A stretch of DNA of 21,468 nt from F23-B02 sp045642545 (GCA_045642545.1 JAZUJB010000062.1:1-21468), one strand, 5' to 3'; counted from the first letter of the stretch, positions 13,234 through 21,248 are shown. The notes: a model not told the origin generated them from the sequence alone. A program made the numbers and translations.

Positions 13234-15983
13234 GCAAGCACGCATCCAAAAACAAAGAGATTAAGTCCGAATCCGGCGGCAAAAGCCTCGTCTGGATGGC
13301 TGTAATCTACCTGCTGGGACTGTTTATCGGCGCAATCGACACCGGTATCATCACCCCCGCACGCCCCATCATTCAGAGTCAGCTCGGCGTTGACGCAAGC
13401 CTCGGCATCTGGATGATTACAATCTACACACTCACCTACGCTGCCATTATCCCCATCTCGGGCAAGCTGGCAGACCGTATGGGCCGCAAGCCGATTTATC
13501 TGCTGAGCGTTGCCCTGTTCGGCACAGGCTCCGTTGTCTGCGCGCTGTCGGCATCGTTTGACAGCTTCCTCGTGCTGATGCTCGGCCGCGTAATTCAGGC
13601 CTCCGGCGCAGGCGGCATTATGCCCGTCGCAACCGCTGAATTCGGCACAAGCTTCCCCGAGGAAAAGCGCGGTATGGCGCTCGGCCTTGTCGGCGCGGTT
13701 TACGGCATCGCAAATGTTCTCGGCGCATCCGTCGGCAGCGCAATTCTTGACATTGCAGGCGTTTCGCAGTGGCAGTGGATATTCCTCATCAATGTTCCCA
13801 TCTGCATCTTCATCGTTGTAGCGGGCATCATTGTTCTGCCCAACAACCGCGCTGAGGATATCAAGGCGACGGATAAGCTCGGCACTCTGCTGATGACCGT
13901 CATTATCCTCTCCCTGCTTTACGGTCTGAAGAATCTTGACTTCTTCGACTTTGTAAACTCCATCACCTCAATCGGTGTATGGCCCTTCCTCGTAACACCC
14001 CTCGTGCTTCTGCCTCTGTTCGTGCTCGTTGAGCGCAAGGCAGAAGACCCCATCTTCCACATTGAGTACGCAAGCAACCGTCAGATTATGATTACTCTGG
14101 CGCTCGGCGTAGTTGTCGGCTGCTCTATGATGGGTATGGTATTCATTCCGCAGTTTTCCGAGAATGCGCTGCGCATTCCCTCCGGCAGCGGCGGCTACTT
14201 CGTAATTATCCTCGGCTTCTGTGCCGGCGGCTCATCTATGATGTCCGGTAAGCTTATCGACAAGCGCGGCGCAAAGATAGTTATGGCAGCAGGCTTCATC
14301 ACCACCATAATCGGCTGCCTGTATCTATCCTTTGTTGCAGTTCGCTTTGTCAATCTGCTCAATGTCATCATTTCCCTCGTTCTCATCGGCTTCGGCCTCG
14401 GCCTTACCATGGGCACTCCGCTCAACTACATGATGCTCCAGAACACAAGCGATGAGGAGAGCAACTCCGCTCTTGCAACTTTGTCCCTTGTCCGTTCAAT
14501 CGGCACCGCGGTTGCACCCGCAATCATGGTCGGCTTCATCGTTCACGCAGTCGGCGGCATTCAGACCGACATTATGAATGTCCTGCCGAGCGAAATCGAG
14601 ATTGCACAGCTTCCCTATGCTGAACAAATCGATGCAACCATCGACCGCTACAAGAACGACCCCAACTTCGCAGACCAGCTCGAGGGTGTGGATATCCCCC
14701 GCCTCAGCGATATGACCAAAATGGAAATCACCATGGAGGGCGACAGCGATTACGAGATGCCCGCTGACCTGCTTGAGCAGCTTCAGAACAGTGATGTAAC
14801 CAACATCTCCGACAGCACCAAGGCACTTGTTCAGAGAATGTTCGAGGATATGTCTCCCAAAATAGTCGACAGCATCAACGGCGGCATTGACGAAGGCATC
14901 AAGGGCATTCAGACCGGTGTCAGCGAGCTTGAAAAGGCCATCGTGCAGATGCAGGAGGGCTATGACGGCATAGGCAGCGGCATTGACGGTATGAGTCAGG
15001 GCGTAAGCGCTCAGGATAAGGCGCTCAAGCAGCTTCGTCAGGCAGAAAAGATGCTCAGAAGCTTTGAAAACGGCATTCCCGAGGGCATGAGCCTGCTCGA
15101 CTTCATTCCCGCAGAGGCAAAGAACGCAATGCCCGAGCAGTCCCTCGCAATGATTAAGAATGTAAGAACAGTTGACGACCTCAAGGCACTCATTGCTCAG
15201 CTTGACAGCGCAATCGAGTCCATGGGTGCCGCCGAGGAGCAGCTCGACAGCGCAATCTCCATGATGGAGATGCTCCCCTACGGCCGCACTCCCGAGGGAA
15301 CAACCGTGCTCGACTATATCCCCGCCGAGGTGCAGGCACAGATGCCCGCAGAAACCATCGCAATGCTCAGTGGCGTTAACGATGTAAAACAGCTTTACGA
15401 AATGAAGCAGCAGCTTGAGGACGGCGTTGCAGCTCAGCAGGCGGCAAAGGCTCAGCTTGAGAGCGCACTTGAGATGCTCACCGCTCTGTCCGAGGGCAGA
15501 ATTCCCGACGGTATGAGCCTGCTCAGCTTTATTCCCGCAGATGCAAAGAAGGCAATGCCCGCAGATACCCTCAAGCAGCTTGCAGGCATCAAGACCGTTG
15601 ATGAGCTTTCCAAGCTCGGCGACCAGCTTGAGGCAGCAAGAAACTCCCTCGCAGGCGAGCGCGACAAGGCAAAGAAGTCACAGTCCGAGATGGGTACCGC
15701 AATTTCCGGTATGCAGGATTCCCGCACCGAAATGAAGGAGCTTCTGCGAATGCTCGACGAGCTCAAGGCAGCAATCCCCGGTGCAGTCAAGGGCGCAGGC
15801 GAAAGCTATGTAAACAGCATTGATGAGCTCAGCCCCGAGATTGAGGATGTATTCCAGAGCACCGTAAATGTCGGCTACCGCAACATGTATCTGTTCCTCG
15901 TTGCAGTCAATGTGCTGGGTATCTTCCTGCTCATGTTCTACAGCGAGCCCCGCCGCGTTGAAACCAAGCCCGAAATGGCATAA
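13230..15983 (+). CDS. DHA2-type MFS drug exporter with giant repeat-containing extracytoplasmic loop
   Basis: 917 residues, roughly twice the size of a normal 14-helix EmrB/QacA exporter. Residues about 20-441 are a recognisable transporter: motif A GKLADRMGRK (78-87), a second-half copy GKLIDKRGAK (340-349), motif C-like GAVYGIANVLGASVGSAI, and TM13 at about 418-441. The final helix (TM14) is at about 886-906 (NMYLFLVAVNVLGIFLLMFY). Between them is a loop of about 440 residues. It has an acidic first part, a helical coiled-coil-like stretch (around 548-610), then three tandem 71-residue repeats. Anchor motifs are IPEGMSLLDFIPAEAK (616), TPEGTTVLDYIPAEVQ (687) and IPDGMSLLSFIPADAK (758). In QacA/NorC-type proteins the TM13-14 loop is an extracellular hairpin, so this looks like an enlarged version. 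Coupled to marR. Confidence 0.9.
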   Translation: MSKHASKNKEIKSESGGKSLVWMAVIYLLGLFIGAIDTGIITPARPIIQSQLGVDASLGIWMITIYTLTYAAIIPISGKLADRMGRKPIYLLSVALFGTGSVVCALSASFDSFLVLMLGRVIQASGAGGIMPVATAEFGTSFPEEKRGMALGLVGAVYGIANVLGASVGSAILDIAGVSQWQWIFLINVPICIFIVVAGIIVLPNNRAEDIKATDKLGTLLMTVIILSLLYGLKNLDFFDFVNSITSIGVWPFLVTPLVLLPLFVLVERKAEDPIFHIEYASNRQIMITLALGVVVGCSMMGMVFIPQFSENALRIPSGSGGYFVIILGFCAGGSSMMSGKLIDKRGAKIVMAAGFITTIIGCLYLSFVAVRFVNLLNVIISLVLIGFGLGLTMGTPLNYMMLQNTSDEESNSALATLSLVRSIGTAVAPAIMVGFIVHAVGGIQTDIMNVLPSEIEIAQLPYAEQIDATIDRYKNDPNFADQLEGVDIPRLSDMTKMEITMEGDSDYEMPADLLEQLQNSDVTNISDSTKALVQRMFEDMSPKIVDSINGGIDEGIKGIQTGVSELEKAIVQMQEGYDGIGSGIDGMSQGVSAQDKALKQLRQAEKMLRSFENGIPEGMSLLDFIPAEAKNAMPEQSLAMIKNVRTVDDLKALIAQLDSAIESMGAAEEQLDSAISMMEMLPYGRTPEGTTVLDYIPAEVQAQMPAETIAMLSGVNDVKQLYEMKQQLEDGVAAQQAAKAQLESALEMLTALSEGRIPDGMSLLSFIPADAKKAMPADTLKQLAGIKTVDELSKLGDQLEAARNSLAGERDKAKKSQSEMGTAISGMQDSRTEMKELLRMLDELKAAIPGAVKGAGESYVNSIDELSPEIEDVFQSTVNVGYRNMYLFLVAVNVLGIFLLMFYSEPRRVETKPEMA

Positions 15984-15996
15984 TCCGAAATAAATC

Positions 15997-16028
15997 AAAA
16001 GCCTTGAGGCATTTGCCTCAAGGCTTTT
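15997..16028 (+). terminator. Terminator of the marR-MFS operon
   Basis: A perfect 14-bp stem AAAAGCCTTGAGGC / GCCTCAAGGCTTTT with a 4-nt loop, followed by TTT. It begins 14 bases after the exporter stop. Confidence 0.88.
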
Positions 16029-16039
16029 TTTGTTTGGCT

Positions 16040-16071
16040 CACTTGAAATTGGCAAGTGAAGGGCGTACAAT
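16040..16071 (+). promoter_or_regulatory. Promoter of the EamA gene with an inverted repeat over the -35
   Basis: -35 TTGAAA (16043-16048), 17-bp spacer, -10 TACAAT (16066-16071). CACTTG-7-CAAGTG (16040-16058) is a perfect inverted repeat overlapping the -35 box and may be an operator. Confidence 0.65.
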
Positions 16072-16105
16072 GTTGGCGAATTTACGAAGCAGAGAAGGTA
16101 ATTGT

Positions 16106-16519
16106 ATGTGGTTTGTATTCGCGCTGCTTTCCGCGGTGTTCGCGGCGCTTACATCTATTCTGGCGAAGGTCGGCATTGACGGAGTCAACTCCACACTCGC
16201 AACGGCGGTAAGAACGCTTGTCGTTGTCGCAATGGCGTGGGGCATGGTTTTCATCACACAGACGCAGAGCGGCGTTTTTGATATCAGCAGAAAAAGCTGG
16301 CTGTTTCTTATTCTGTCGGGCCTTGCAACGGGCGCGTCGTGGCTGTGCTATTATAAGGCTCTGCAGATAGGCGAGGTCTCAAAGGTTGTGCCCGTCGATA
16401 AGCTCAGCGTGGTAATAACGCTGATTCTGGCCTTTGTTTTCCTGCACGAGAAGCTCACGCCAAAATCGATAATAGGCTGTATTCTCATAGCCGCGGGAAC
16501 ATTGCTGATGGTTGTGTAA
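16106..16519 (+). CDS. Half-size EamA-family transporter
   Basis: 137 residues with about five hydrophobic helices, one EamA repeat. The family usually has two repeats in about 300 residues. The pattern WFVFALLSAVFAALTSILAKVGI, the central WLCYYKALQIGEVSKVVPVDKLSVV and VFLHEKLTPKSIIGCILIAAGTLLMV are classic for DMT-superfamily proteins. Half-size members probably work as dimers. The start at ATG 16106 is chosen because it has AGAAGGT upstream and begins the first helix. An upstream in-frame start at 16004 would overlap the previous terminator. Substrate unknown. Closed by a bidirectional terminator. Confidence 0.85.
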   Translation: MWFVFALLSAVFAALTSILAKVGIDGVNSTLATAVRTLVVVAMAWGMVFITQTQSGVFDISRKSWLFLILSGLATGASWLCYYKALQIGEVSKVVPVDKLSVVITLILAFVFLHEKLTPKSIIGCILIAAGTLLMVV

Positions 16520-16557
16520 AAAAAGGGAGCAAATCCAAACGGATTTACTCCCTTTTT
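16520..16557. terminator. Bidirectional terminator between eamA and the reductase gene
   Basis: AAAAAGGGAG, mismatch, AAATCC, loop AAAC, GGATTT, mismatch, CTCCCTTTTT: 16 paired bases with one internal mismatch. T runs on both strands serve the convergent genes. Confidence 0.85.
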
Positions 16558-16573
16558 GTTATGTGTGTTTGTG

Positions 16574-17785
16574 TCAGACGAGGGTTGATGAGGGGACCTC
16601 GATGACAACATCGCTCATTGCGAAGCTTGAGCAGGGGTGGATATAGTTGAACTCGATATCCGCGCGTCTGCGGCCGTCGGTCTTTTCGGGGACATAAACC
16701 TTGCCCTCGAGAAGCTTGGAGCGGCACCAGCCGCACTCGCCGCTTCTGCATCTTGACGGCGCGGCAATGCCTGCGCGGTCAATTGCGGTGAGCAGGGACT
16801 CATCTGCCGATGCGGTGATTTCGTATGCCTTGCCGCACTGCTTGACGGTGAGCTTGAAGGTCTTGCCGCGGATTTCTGCGGGGTAGTCGGGCTGATTCCA
16901 GGGGTCCTTAATCATGCCGAACAGCTCTCTGCGGACAAACTTTCTGCGAAGGCCGAGCTTTTCGATTTCCTTGTCGAGGAAGTTGTACATTGCCTGGGGG
17001 CCGCACATGAATACGCTGTATTCCTCGCCGCCGTACTTCTTGATAAGCTCTGCGGTGATGAAGCCGTGCTCGTAGCCCTCCTTCTCCTCGTCGGAGAGGA
17101 TGTGGACAACATGTACCTTGTCGCAGGCTGCGCAGATTTCGTCGAGCTCCTTCTTGTAGACAATGCCCTCTTCCTGTCTTGAGCCGTACAGAATGGTGAG
17201 GTCAAAGTCCTCGTGGCCGTCGCGGATTGCGTATGCCATTGCCATAAACGGGGTGATGCCCGAGCCGCCTGCAAGTGCGACTACCTTCTTTGCATCGCGG
17301 AGTCTTTCGTAGTACAGATGACCCTGAGGACCGGAGATGGTAACCTCCTGACCTGCGGTCCAGTTATCCTGAATGTAGGGGCTTACGAAGCCTGCATCAT
17401 CGCGCTTGACGGTGATGTTGTACTCGCCGCGCTTTGCCCACTCGGGAGAGGAGCACAGAGAGTAGGAGCGGGTGGTCATCGTGCCGCCGATGGGAACGGA
17501 AACGCTGATGTACTGACCTGCGCGGAAGGGTGCGAGTGCCTTGCCGTCCTTGGTCTTGAAAACGATAGTCTTTGCATCTGCGCCGTTGCTGCGGATTTCG
17601 GAAATGACGACCTGCTGACTTGCGGGATGGCGTTCCTTGGCCTTCTCGTTGGTGGTCAGAGTCTTGGGCAGCGGAGTTGCGGGGAAAGACTGAATTGCGC
17701 GCTCACGCATCTTGGGCATATTCTTGAACTTGAGCATATCAAGCTTGCCGAAAAGGCCTACTTTATAATTGCAGTTTGCAGCCAT
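16574..17785 (-). CDS. NAD(P)H-dependent FNR-type reductase with C-terminal plant-type [2Fe-2S] domain
   Basis: 403 residues. After an N-terminal extension of about 55 residues comes an FAD-binding barrel (about 57-160) with RSYS (106-109), then a NAD(P)-binding domain with GGSGITPF (173-180) and MCGPQAMY. The C-terminal ferredoxin domain has cluster ligands C346, C351, C354 and C385 (CRSGECGWC ... HPC, spacing C-x4-C-x2-C-x30-C). It should pass electrons from NAD(P)H via FAD and the iron-sulfur cluster to a partner, much like phthalate-dioxygenase or Hcr-type reductases. The ATG follows the upstream gene's stop by 3 bases, and the Shine-Dalgarno GAGGAGG sits in that gene's last codons, so the two are coupled. 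The natural electron acceptor is probably the flavoprotein encoded upstream or its substrate. Confidence 0.88.
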   Translation of the reverse strand: MAANCNYKVGLFGKLDMLKFKNMPKMRERAIQSFPATPLPKTLTTNEKAKERHPASQQVVISEIRSNGADAKTIVFKTKDGKALAPFRAGQYISVSVPIGGTMTTRSYSLCSSPEWAKRGEYNITVKRDDAGFVSPYIQDNWTAGQEVTISGPQGHLYYERLRDAKKVVALAGGSGITPFMAMAYAIRDGHEDFDLTILYGSRQEEGIVYKKELDEICAACDKVHVVHILSDEEKEGYEHGFITAELIKKYGGEEYSVFMCGPQAMYNFLDKEIEKLGLRRKFVRRELFGMIKDPWNQPDYPAEIRGKTFKLTVKQCGKAYEITASADESLLTAIDRAGIAAPSRCRSGECGWCRSKLLEGKVYVPEKTDGRRRADIEFNYIHPCSSFAMSDVVIEVPSSTLV

Positions 17786-17788
17786 GAA

Positions 17789-19327
17789 TCATTCCTCCTC
17801 TTCTTTCATTTCCGCAAGGGTCTTCTTTGCGAGAGTGTCGCCGCTGAATATTGCGGAGTTGTAGCCGTCGCCGCGGATGCTGGATGCGCCGACAAACTTG
17901 AGTCCCTTGACGGGGAACTCGGTGCCCATCATCATCATTCTGGGCATCATAGAGTCCCAATCCTTCAGCTCGAAGCCGTATGCAGCGCCCTGGGGAACAT
18001 TTACATAGTTGCACATGGTCCACGGAGTTGCGATTTCAAGCTCCTCGATGTACGGAGTAACGGTTACGCCGACGCGCTCCTCAAACAGATGAATGAGTCT
18101 TTCGGCGAAGTCGGTCTTGACCTTTACATAGTCCTCCTGACTTACATTTGCCCAGTCATCGTCCATGAAGGTGCTGGTCAGGGAGATTACGCAGGTGCCC
18201 TCGGGTGAGAAGTTGGGGTTGACGACATTGTAGCAGACCATAACCTGGTTGCAGTTGTCTGCGATTGTCTTGCCGTCGTTGTATTCCTTGACGGTGTCTG
18301 CGGAGGTGGGGATAAAGATGGTGTAATCCTTGATGCCAAGCTCCTCGGCGGTCTTGTCAAGGCCCATATATACGACGAACATACGGGCGCTGTAGGTTCT
18401 GCCGTTGCCCAGCTTTACCATGCGCTCGGGTACAACCTCGGGAGGACACATGGTGGCGTATACCATGTTCTGGTTCATGTTGCAGAGAATGTGCTTTGTT
18501 TCAACGGTGCCGCAGGTGGTTTCAACGCCGCAGACAGCCTTGTTCTCGTCAAAGAGAATCTTGGTTGCGGTGCAGTTGAGCCATACCTCGCCGCCCATTG
18601 CTCTGAAGCGCTCGAGCATACCGGTGGTCAGCTCGTTACTGGTCTTGTCGGGAATCCATGCGCCGTGATTGACATACAGCCACAGCATGTTGACATACTG
18701 CAGGAAGGACAGACGGTCTGCATCAACACCGAGGTAGCCCCAGTAGGTGTTCATGATGTCCTGCGCAAGCTTGGGCATCTTCATTGCGTCAAATACCTTG
18801 CTTACCGAGTAGCTGCCCAGTCTGAGGAAGTTGGGGAAGTGCTCCTGCATGTAAGCGGGGTCGGTATTGCCGTTTACGCTCAGGGAGTAGTCGCCTGCCT
18901 CGTGGAATTCGGTACCGAGGTCAAACAGGTCCTGAATGCTCTTGCGGCAGCCGGGAACATATTCCTCCATGGCGTTTACGAAGTTCTCAACGCCGCAGGG
19001 GAGGGTTGCGTCAATGTGAGTTTTTCCGTCGCTGGCGGTGGTGATTACGCGGAAGTTGTCCGGTACCATGTGCCATTCGATGTTAAGACCGAAGTCCTTT
19101 TCGACAGTTTTGCGGCAGCCGCCGGGGTTGTCGAAGGTGCCCCATTCGCAGATTTCGTGCAGAGCGGTCTCAAATTCGAAACGGCCTCTGCGGAAGCTGG
19201 AGGCACAGCCTCCGGGGAGATTGTGGCGCTCAACGAGCAAGGTCTTTTTTCCGGCCAGAGCCATGCGGCAGGCAGCGGCAAGACCGCCGTTACCGGCACC
19301 GATGACCACGGCATCATATTTGGGCAT
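17789..19327 (-). CDS. CrtI/carotenoid-isomerase-like FAD-dependent oxidoreductase
   Basis: 512 residues. The N-terminal Rossmann fold DAVVIGAGNGGLAAACRMALAG (glycines at 10, 12 and 15), then E33 for ribose binding and LPGGCASSF, is the phytoene desaturase/CrtISO signature. The C terminus VGASSIRGDGYNSAIFSGDTLAK is the second FAD contact typical of the family. Such enzymes desaturate, saturate or isomerise conjugated double bonds in lipophilic substrates. No carotenoid genes (crtB, crtE) are nearby, so a different hydrophobic substrate is likely. It is first in a two-gene operon with an FNR-[2Fe-2S] reductase, which may reduce its flavin. Start supported by AAGGAGG 8 bases upstream. It ends in a Glu-rich tail (KEEEE). 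Divergent from a GntR regulator. Confidence 0.85.
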   Translation of the reverse strand: MPKYDAVVIGAGNGGLAAACRMALAGKKTLLVERHNLPGGCASSFRRGRFEFETALHEICEWGTFDNPGGCRKTVEKDFGLNIEWHMVPDNFRVITTASDGKTHIDATLPCGVENFVNAMEEYVPGCRKSIQDLFDLGTEFHEAGDYSLSVNGNTDPAYMQEHFPNFLRLGSYSVSKVFDAMKMPKLAQDIMNTYWGYLGVDADRLSFLQYVNMLWLYVNHGAWIPDKTSNELTTGMLERFRAMGGEVWLNCTATKILFDENKAVCGVETTCGTVETKHILCNMNQNMVYATMCPPEVVPERMVKLGNGRTYSARMFVVYMGLDKTAEELGIKDYTIFIPTSADTVKEYNDGKTIADNCNQVMVCYNVVNPNFSPEGTCVISLTSTFMDDDWANVSQEDYVKVKTDFAERLIHLFEERVGVTVTPYIEELEIATPWTMCNYVNVPQGAAYGFELKDWDSMMPRMMMMGTEFPVKGLKFVGASSIRGDGYNSAIFSGDTLAKKTLAEMKEEEE

Positions 19328-19369
19328 GCGCGATTCCTCCTTATAAGATTATATTTTCAGGTTTTTTCG

Positions 19370-19380
19370 TGGCATTACCA
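19370..19380. promoter_or_regulatory. GntR/FadR-type operator on the flavoenzyme side
   Basis: TGGCATTACCA differs by one base from a perfect TGGTA-T-TACCA palindrome. It lies about 8-18 bases after the predicted transcript start of the flavoenzyme operon. TGGTnnnACCA is the known core of FadR-subfamily GntR operators (e.g. LldR, PdhR). Confidence 0.7.
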
Positions 19381-19394
19381 TAGGGTATATCTTA

Positions 19395-19424
19395 ATAGTA
19401 TTACTGCTGTTAAAGAAATGTCAA
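19395..19424 (-). promoter_or_regulatory. Promoter of the flavoenzyme operon
   Basis: Minus strand: -35 TTGACA (19419-19424), 18-bp spacer, -10 TACTAT (19395-19400). The expected +1 is near 19388, just before the operator at 19370-19380. Confidence 0.7.
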
Positions 19425-19476
19425 TTAAAATGCGTGCAACTGTGGGCAATTTCAGCATTATAGGCAAATTTGCCAC

Positions 19477-19505
19477 TTGACATCTATCACTTGTGTAAAT
19501 AAAAT
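19477..19505 (+). promoter_or_regulatory. Promoter of the GntR regulator gene
   Basis: -35 TTGACA (19477-19482), 17-bp spacer, -10 TAAAAT (19500-19505). The expected +1 is near 19512, just before the operator at 19521-19531. Confidence 0.72.
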
Positions 19506-19520
19506 AAAACCCGAAGCAGC

Positions 19521-19531
19521 TGGTATTACCA
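19521..19531. promoter_or_regulatory. GntR/FadR-type operator on the regulator side
   Basis: TGGTATTACCA is a perfect palindrome about a central T and fits TGGTnnnACCA. It lies about +9 to +19 from the predicted regulator transcript start, the mirror image of the operator at 19370-19380. Confidence 0.75.
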
Positions 19532-19559
19532 CGAGCAATTACGCACTCAGGAGGCGGCT

Positions 19560-20264
19560 ATGGGCTATCACAAAATAACGAGTCTGTCGCTCACGGACCT
19601 TTTCGTGCAGCAGATTGAAAATATGATTCTCTCGGGCGAGCTTGAAATCGGCGAGCAGCTGCCCGCGGCGCGTGAGCTTGCCATCAAAATGGGAGTCTCC
19701 CGCCCCGTCATTTCCGCAGGGCTTGTTGAGCTTGAAAAGCTCGGCTTTGTCGAGGTTGTGCCGAGGCAGGGCGTGTATGTCTGCGATTACAGACGCAAGG
19801 GCTCTATTGAAACGCTCGTTGCGATTATGCGCTATAACAACGGCGCGCTGCGCAGCAACGAGGTGCGCTCGCTGCTTGAAACGCGAGAGGTGTGCGACTG
19901 CCTCATAATAAAGAATGTCATCGAGAAAAACAGCGTCGAGGAGCTTGCCAAGCTTGCGCCCATTCTCGATGCGCTGCGCGATGCAAGGGATAACGATGAG
20001 GCCGCGGAGCAGGTGTTTCGCTTCTATCACGAGCTTGCGATAATGTCGGGCAATAATCTTATGCCGCTGCTGTATTACTCCTTCCACGAGCAGGGAAAGT
20101 ATCTGTGGAGTATGTACTGCAAGCGCAACGGCATTGCGAGGATGTACGAGCTGAAGCTGAAGCTCTATACCGACCTGCTCAACGGCAATACCGAGTCCGC
20201 GCAGGAGCAGACACGCACCGTCCTGCGCACGGCAATAAACGAGCTGTCCTTCTACGGCGCGTGA
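19560..20264 (+). CDS. GntR-family regulator with FCD ligand domain (FadR subfamily)
   Basis: 234 residues, normal for the subfamily. The N-terminal winged helix (about 11-77) has LPAARELAIKMGVSRPVISAGLVELEKLGFVEVVPRQGVYV. An all-helical FCD domain (about 90-225) includes FYHELAIMSGNN around H157, a position that often binds metal in FCD proteins. It probably represses its own gene and the divergent flavoenzyme operon through the two TGGTnnnACCA-type sites. The inducer is probably a carboxylate or the enzyme substrate, but is not known. The start is supported by CAGGAGG upstream. No clear terminator follows the stop. Confidence 0.92.
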   Translation: MGYHKITSLSLTDLFVQQIENMILSGELEIGEQLPAARELAIKMGVSRPVISAGLVELEKLGFVEVVPRQGVYVCDYRRKGSIETLVAIMRYNNGALRSNEVRSLLETREVCDCLIIKNVIEKNSVEELAKLAPILDALRDARDNDEAAEQVFRFYHELAIMSGNNLMPLLYYSFHEQGKYLWSMYCKRNGIARMYELKLKLYTDLLNGNTESAQEQTRTVLRTAINELSFYGA

Positions 20265-20310
20265 GAAAATGCAAAATTCGCCGAGTAACCTAATCCGCAT
20301 ATTTGGCAAG

Positions 20311-20337
20311 GCAGGGTGTGCTGACTTAAAATGATGT
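20311..20337 (+). repeat. Direct repeat, left copy, upstream of alkD (promoter-like)
   Basis: 27 bases ending TGCTGACTTAAAATGATGT, 25 of them identical to 21249-21275. With the preceding TTGGCA (20304-20309) the copy forms a promoter-like TTGGCA-18-TAAAAT. It may drive the alkD gene 100 bases downstream. Confidence 0.65.
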
Positions 20338-20430
20338 CAAGCAGTAAGTGTTCCCGGCGAAAGCAGAAAAGCTTACCGCTGTGTATGCCGCTTGGTGGAG
20401 AGAAACTGAATTTAATCAGGGATAATAAAA

Positions 20431-21105
20431 ATGAACTTTAGAGAAGAATTATTTGCACTACAAGATGTTTCATATGGCGATTTTCAGGCTAAATTAACTC
20501 CGGGAATTCCAAGAGAGTTGTTTATCGGGGTCAGAGTTCCGGAAGTCAGAAAGCTTGCCAAGAGGCTTGCAAAAGAGCCCGAGGTCGCTGAATTTCTGGG
20601 CGACCTTCCGCATAAATACTATGATGAGAATATGCTCCACGGACTGCTTGTTTCTGAAATGAAGGACTATGAAGCATGCATTGCTGCGGTCGATAAATTC
20701 CTGCCCTATGTAGATAATTGGGCCGTCTGCGATATCATGTCGCCAAAGGTTTTCAAGAAGAATAAAACCGCTCTTTTGGATAAGATAAAAGAATGGTCTG
20801 CATCGGAAAAGACATATACCTGCCGCTTTGGAATTGAGATGTTAATGTCTTATTTTCTTGACGATGATTTTAAGCCCGAGTATCTGGATATACCAGCTTT
20901 GGTTCATAGCGAAGAGTATTATGTTCGAATGATGATTGCATGGTTCTTTGCTACCGCCTTGGCAAAGCAGTGGGATGCGACCGTGAAATACATTGAAGAG
21001 TGCCGATTGGACACTTGGACGCATAATAAGACAATACAGAAGGCCCGTGAAAGCTACCGCCTTACACCGGAACAAAAGGAGTATTTAAAGACACTTAAAA
21101 GATAA
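20431..21105 (+). CDS. alkD: AlkD-like DNA alkylation repair glycosylase
   Basis: 224 residues composed of HEAT-like helical repeats, the DNA_alkylation_repair family. The residues that line the AlkD active cleft in Bacillus cereus (W109, D113, R148, W187) appear to correspond to W97, D101 (DNWAVCD), R132 (YTCRFGIEM) and W171 (MMIAWFFATAL). Two of the three spacings are identical. HNKTIQKARESYR near the C terminus is also typical. The enzyme should release N3- or N7-alkylated purines from DNA without base flipping. The ribosome binding site is weak (CAGGGATAAT). Codon choice and base composition are clearly more AT-rich than in the neighbouring genes, and a direct repeat lies on each side, so separate acquisition is possible. 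Confidence 0.9.
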   Translation: MNFREELFALQDVSYGDFQAKLTPGIPRELFIGVRVPEVRKLAKRLAKEPEVAEFLGDLPHKYYDENMLHGLLVSEMKDYEACIAAVDKFLPYVDNWAVCDIMSPKVFKKNKTALLDKIKEWSASEKTYTCRFGIEMLMSYFLDDDFKPEYLDIPALVHSEEYYVRMMIAWFFATALAKQWDATVKYIEECRLDTWTHNKTIQKARESYRLTPEQKEYLKTLKR

Positions 21106-21152
21106 CAAATTCCGGTTTGCAGGCGTGAGAAGAATTGAATAATAAGCGAGTC

Positions 21153-21184
21153 AAAGCCGACCGGCAGAGATGCCGGTCGGCTTT
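21153..21184 (+). terminator. Terminator of alkD
   Basis: A perfect 14-bp stem AAAGCCGACCGGCA / TGCCGGTCGGCTTT with a GAGA loop and a T-rich tail (GTTGTTCTT), 47 bases after the alkD stop. Confidence 0.88.
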
Positions 21185-21201
21185 GTTGTTCTTATGAACC
21201 C

Positions 21202-21232
21202 GCACTCAAGCGTGAAAAGCTTGGGTGCTTTT
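21202..21232 (+). terminator. Second hairpin after alkD
   Basis: GCACTCAAGC / GCTTGGGTGC (10 positions, one mismatch) with a 7-nt loop, followed by TTTTA. It could be a backup terminator, or mark the end of an older insertion boundary. Confidence 0.5.
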
Positions 21233-21248
21233 ACATATGTTTAACAAT

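Noticed and set aside
17213..19480. Two long plus-strand open frames (17213-18208 and 18491-19480)
   Set aside because: Both are antisense to the FNR reductase and CrtI-like genes, which have clear motifs and ribosome sites. The frames have no recognisable domains.
19539..20309. 256-codon minus-strand frame opposite the GntR gene
   Set aside because: Shadow of the regulator, whose motifs and start site are clear.
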